Positions 5,812 to 7,362 of a stretch of 7,362 nucleotides of DNA are shown here, in pieces (position 1 is the first letter of the stretch; the number at the start of each line of letters is the position of its first letter). Origin of the DNA: Methanoregulaceae archaeon. GTDB lineage: Archaea; Halobacteriota; Methanomicrobia; Methanomicrobiales; Methanospirillaceae. The DNA lies in contig JAJRBS010000135.1 of the NCBI GenBank assembly GCA_028679325.1, positions 1-7,362 of the forward strand, read 5' to 3'. The translations under genes and the position numbers were made by a program. The notes beneath the pieces are model-generated. The model had not been told where the DNA came from and did no database searches. It worked only from the letters and a program-made list of their open reading frames with translations.

Positions 5812-7161
5812 TCACTGCCCTTTTCTCTTCCGGTAGATCAGGTATCCTCCACCGATAACGAGTCCCGCAATCAGCGCGAGGACGAGGGGATTTCCGAGCA
5901 CCGCGCTTATCCCGGTGGGACTTTCGACAAGGATGGGAACCTTGATCGGGTCTGATATAATGCTGTTTCCGAGTGCGTCCCTGAACCGTACTTCAGAGTC
6001 CAGGCCATACTCCTTCTCGGTTGCCGAACCATCGACGGCGATCTCGAAGAAGGCCTCTTTCGCCTCTCCGGGGGCCATTGTTCCCAGGAATGCCGTGTCA
6101 TCGCTGCTCGTGAACGGGTCCACCGCGCTTATCCGGGCCTGGGCGCTCGAGATGACAACACCGCCGGTATTGGTGTAGACCACCGTGATCACTTCTTTCT
6201 GTCCCGGGGAGATCGTGATCGGATCCTGGCTGACGGAGAATTCCACCTTATCCCCTACCGGGATGCCTATCGTGGTCCGGTCGGTGTCGACCGTATCACC
6301 CTCGCGGTTCTCGTAGTTGATCGAGATGTCAAGGGGGTAGCTCTTGTTCACCGCATCCTTGCTTACCGATACCTTGAAGGTCGCGGGGATCGCTGCTCCC
6401 GCGGGAAAGTCCCCGATGTAGGTGCTGCTGTCCGTCGGGATGACCAGGCTGTTGCCATTCCGGGAGATCTTCAGGATGGCATTCCTCCCGTCCTCCTGGC
6501 CGGTATTCCGGACAACGAGGTGCACGTACCCTTCCATTCCCGCGTTCAGGTTGGCAGATTCCGATGAGATGACCGCAAACTGCAGTTCCGGCTTGATCCT
6601 GACGGGGATGTCAAGGGTTTCGTTCTTGTCCCGGTACAGGTACTGGATGGTGTCGCTGCCGTACTGGTCCGCCTCCCAGAGGTAGGTATACTGGACGTTT
6701 AATGGCAGTTCATACGTCCCTGCTGTCGCATTGCGGGGGATCTTGACCGTGAAACTCACGATGGTGCTGGTCCCACCCTTGAGGTCGCCGATCATCTGGG
6801 GGTCGCTCTTGATGATGATGGGGGAGTTTCCGGGGGCGAGCGCGACCACAACCATCTTCGCCGTGTTTGGGAGGTCATCCCTGTCGACAATCCCGGACTG
6901 GACGAACTTGAATTCGTTGAGCCCCTCGTTCTGGAGCCGGACAGCGATGACGGCATCGCCTCCCGGTGAAAATTCGTTTATCCCTGCGACGGAAGCCGTC
7001 AGCTCGGGGGAGCCTGCCATGTATTTGGTCCCTGCACTTGCGGGGGCCATCATCACACCGGCGAGAACGAGCATTGCCAGTATCCCTGCACCAATCCAAC
7101 GGGAACGACGGCCCGCTTCCAAAAAAGAGCCGCCTTTCCTGAATGTCACGTTTCCGGTCAT
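5812..7161 (-). CDS. COG1361-type surface protein with three Ig-like repeats and C-terminal membrane anchor
   Basis: This 449-residue secreted protein begins with a signal peptide: basic residues R19-R21, a hydrophobic core at 22-40, and probable cleavage after ASA at 41-43. Three tandem beta-sandwich repeats follow, at about 50-190, 195-300 and 305-410. Each has a strand motif of the type PG...V.VRLQNEG (68-80), AGMEGYVHLVVRNTG (207-221) or SPGQKEVITVVYTNTG (318-333). Each then has a GDL/GDF/GTM segment (125, 250, 360) leading into a second conserved stretch. The C-terminus is one helix at about 424-443 ending in RKRKGQ, so the bulk faces outside. N-glycosylation sequons occur at N144, N180 and N272. 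AGGAGAT ends 4 bases before the ATG, fixing the start. It is first in an operon with the RND exporter and is probably its extracytoplasmic partner or an S-layer-associated component. The partner role is inferred. Confidence 0.88.
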   Translation of the reverse strand: MTGNVTFRKGGSFLEAGRRSRWIGAGILAMLVLAGVMMAPASAGTKYMAGSPELTASVAGINEFSPGGDAVIAVRLQNEGLNEFKFVQSGIVDRDDLPNTAKMVVVALAPGNSPIIIKSDPQMIGDLKGGTSTIVSFTVKIPRNATAGTYELPLNVQYTYLWEADQYGSDTIQYLYRDKNETLDIPVRIKPELQFAVISSESANLNAGMEGYVHLVVRNTGQEDGRNAILKISRNGNSLVIPTDSSTYIGDFPAGAAIPATFKVSVSKDAVNKSYPLDISINYENREGDTVDTDRTTIGIPVGDKVEFSVSQDPITISPGQKEVITVVYTNTGGVVISSAQARISAVDPFTSSDDTAFLGTMAPGEAKEAFFEIAVDGSATEKEYGLDSEVRFRDALGNSIISDPIKVPILVESPTGISAVLGNPLVLALIAGLVIGGGYLIYRKRKGQ

Positions 7162-7165
7162 CTCT

Positions 7166-7218
7166 ATCTCCTAAAAGTAGTAAATATTTTTACTACAAAA
7201 TGGCAATATAGTTTCGGA
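7166..7218 (-). promoter_or_regulatory. Promoter and ribosome binding site of the surface protein/RND operon
   Basis: Reading the minus strand, TCCGAAA (7218-7212) is a good BRE, followed by CTATATTG (7211-7204) as TATA box. Transcription would start about 24 bases further on, near 7183, inside the first palindromic operator. The ribosome site AGGAGAT (7172-7166) lies 4 bases from the ATG. A second TATA-like TTTATAGTTT at 7233-7224 is an alternative that would start near 7203. Confidence 0.6.
7177..7196. promoter_or_regulatory. Palindromic operator 1, GTAGTAAA-N4-TTTACTAC
   Basis: A perfect 8-bp inverted repeat with a 4-base centre (TATT), 20 bases in all. It covers the predicted transcription start of the surface protein/RND operon and ends 5 bases before its ribosome site. 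This size and symmetry suit a dimeric helix-turn-helix repressor. A second, weaker copy lies 70 bases away at 7247-7266. Binding would block the start site; the identity of the protein is inferred only. Confidence 0.6.
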
Positions 7219-7229
7219 AAAAAACTATA
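7207..7229. promoter_or_regulatory. Inverted repeat holding back-to-back BRE/TATA elements
   Basis: TATAGTTT (7207-7214) and AAACTATA (7222-7229) form a perfect 8-bp inverted repeat around CGGAAAA. Each arm contributes a TATA element for one of the two divergent promoters, and the shared centre supplies both BRE regions. Binding of TBP/TFB in the two directions would therefore overlap, so the promoters may compete. Confidence 0.5.
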
Positions 7230-7234
7230 AAAAA
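7215..7234 (+). promoter_or_regulatory. Promoter of the divergent rightward gene
   Basis: CGGAAAAAAA (7215-7224) can act as BRE and CTATAAAAAA (7225-7234) is a good archaeal TATA box. Transcription should start about 24 bases from its centre, near 7253, inside operator 2. That gives a leader of nearly 40 bases before the ATG at 7290. Confidence 0.55.
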
Positions 7235-7246
7235 GTATTCACTCAA

Positions 7247-7266
7247 GTAGTAAAATTTTTAACAAC
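7247..7266. promoter_or_regulatory. Palindromic operator 2, imperfect copy of operator 1
   Basis: GTAGTAAA at 7247-7254 is identical to the left half of operator 1. After the same 4-base spacing comes TTAACAAC, which matches TTTACTAC at 6 of 8 positions. It covers the predicted start site of the rightward gene. The strong copy at the operon and the weak copy here would let one repressor shut the operon tightly and the rightward gene partly. Confidence 0.5.
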
Positions 7267-7289
7267 CAAAAAAAGATTATCCTCTGGCC

Positions 7290-7362
7290 ATGGAACATCT
7301 GAAGGAACGGAACAGCGGAACCCCCGGGGTGGACAGTCTTCCGTCCGACCTGATCAGGTCTC
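7290..7362 (+). CDS. Start of a divergent gene, possibly the operon's transcription regulator (partial)
   Basis: Only 24 codons are inside the window, beginning MEHLKERNSGTPGVDSLPSD, and the frame runs off the right edge. The frame is open upstream only to a TAA at 7260-7262, with no other ATG, so 7290 is the likely start. No Shine-Dalgarno is visible just before it. The visible residues are hydrophilic and show no recognisable domain. The call as regulator rests on position: the gene is divergent from the transport operon, and its promoter carries a copy of the operon's operator, the usual layout for an autoregulated repressor. It could be something else. Confidence 0.45.
   Translation, partial: MEHLKERNSGTPGVDSLPSDLIRS

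Noticed and set aside
1..7362. CRISPR array, insertion sequence or prophage genes
   Set aside because: No regularly spaced direct repeats, transposase, integrase or phage structural protein was found on either strand.

Overview
The window reads as chromosomal DNA from a euryarchaeon, most likely a methanogen of the order Methanomicrobiales (Methanoregula-like). The signs are archaeal Shine-Dalgarno sequences matching GGAGGTGATC, BRE/TATA-type promoters, a tRNA-Glu of archaeal pattern, a COG1361-type surface protein next to an HAE3-type RND transporter, and a superoxide dismutase with an archaeal active-site pattern. The taxonomic call is recollection-based inference; no search was run.

Layout. 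(1) 156-1456, + strand: two overlapping membrane-protein genes. The first has histidines spaced like a di-heme cytochrome b561. (2) 1600-2488, - strand: a small cupin gene preceded by what looks like a decayed gene, with stops and a frame change. (3) 2632-3243, + strand: an Fe/Mn superoxide dismutase. It converges on a tRNA-Glu(CUC) gene at 3285-3359 (- strand), with a small hairpin between them. (4) 3470-7161, - strand: a two-gene operon, transcribed from 7161 downwards. It encodes a cell-surface protein with three tandem Ig-like repeats and a C-terminal anchor, then a 771-residue RND/MMPL exporter. (5) 7162-7289: a divergent control region with two copies of a palindromic operator flanking back-to-back BRE/TATA elements. 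(6) 7290-end, + strand: the first 24 codons of a divergent gene, by position perhaps the regulator.

How they may work together. The surface protein and the RND pump probably form one envelope transport unit, switched by a repressor acting at both operators. The b561-like pair may be a membrane electron-transfer or sensor module, which would be unexpected in a methanogen group generally regarded as cytochrome-free. The superoxide dismutase handles oxygen exposure.

The best leads are the divergent operator region with the transport operon and the b561-like gene pair. Nothing here amounts to a proven new system. There is no CRISPR array, insertion sequence or prophage gene.
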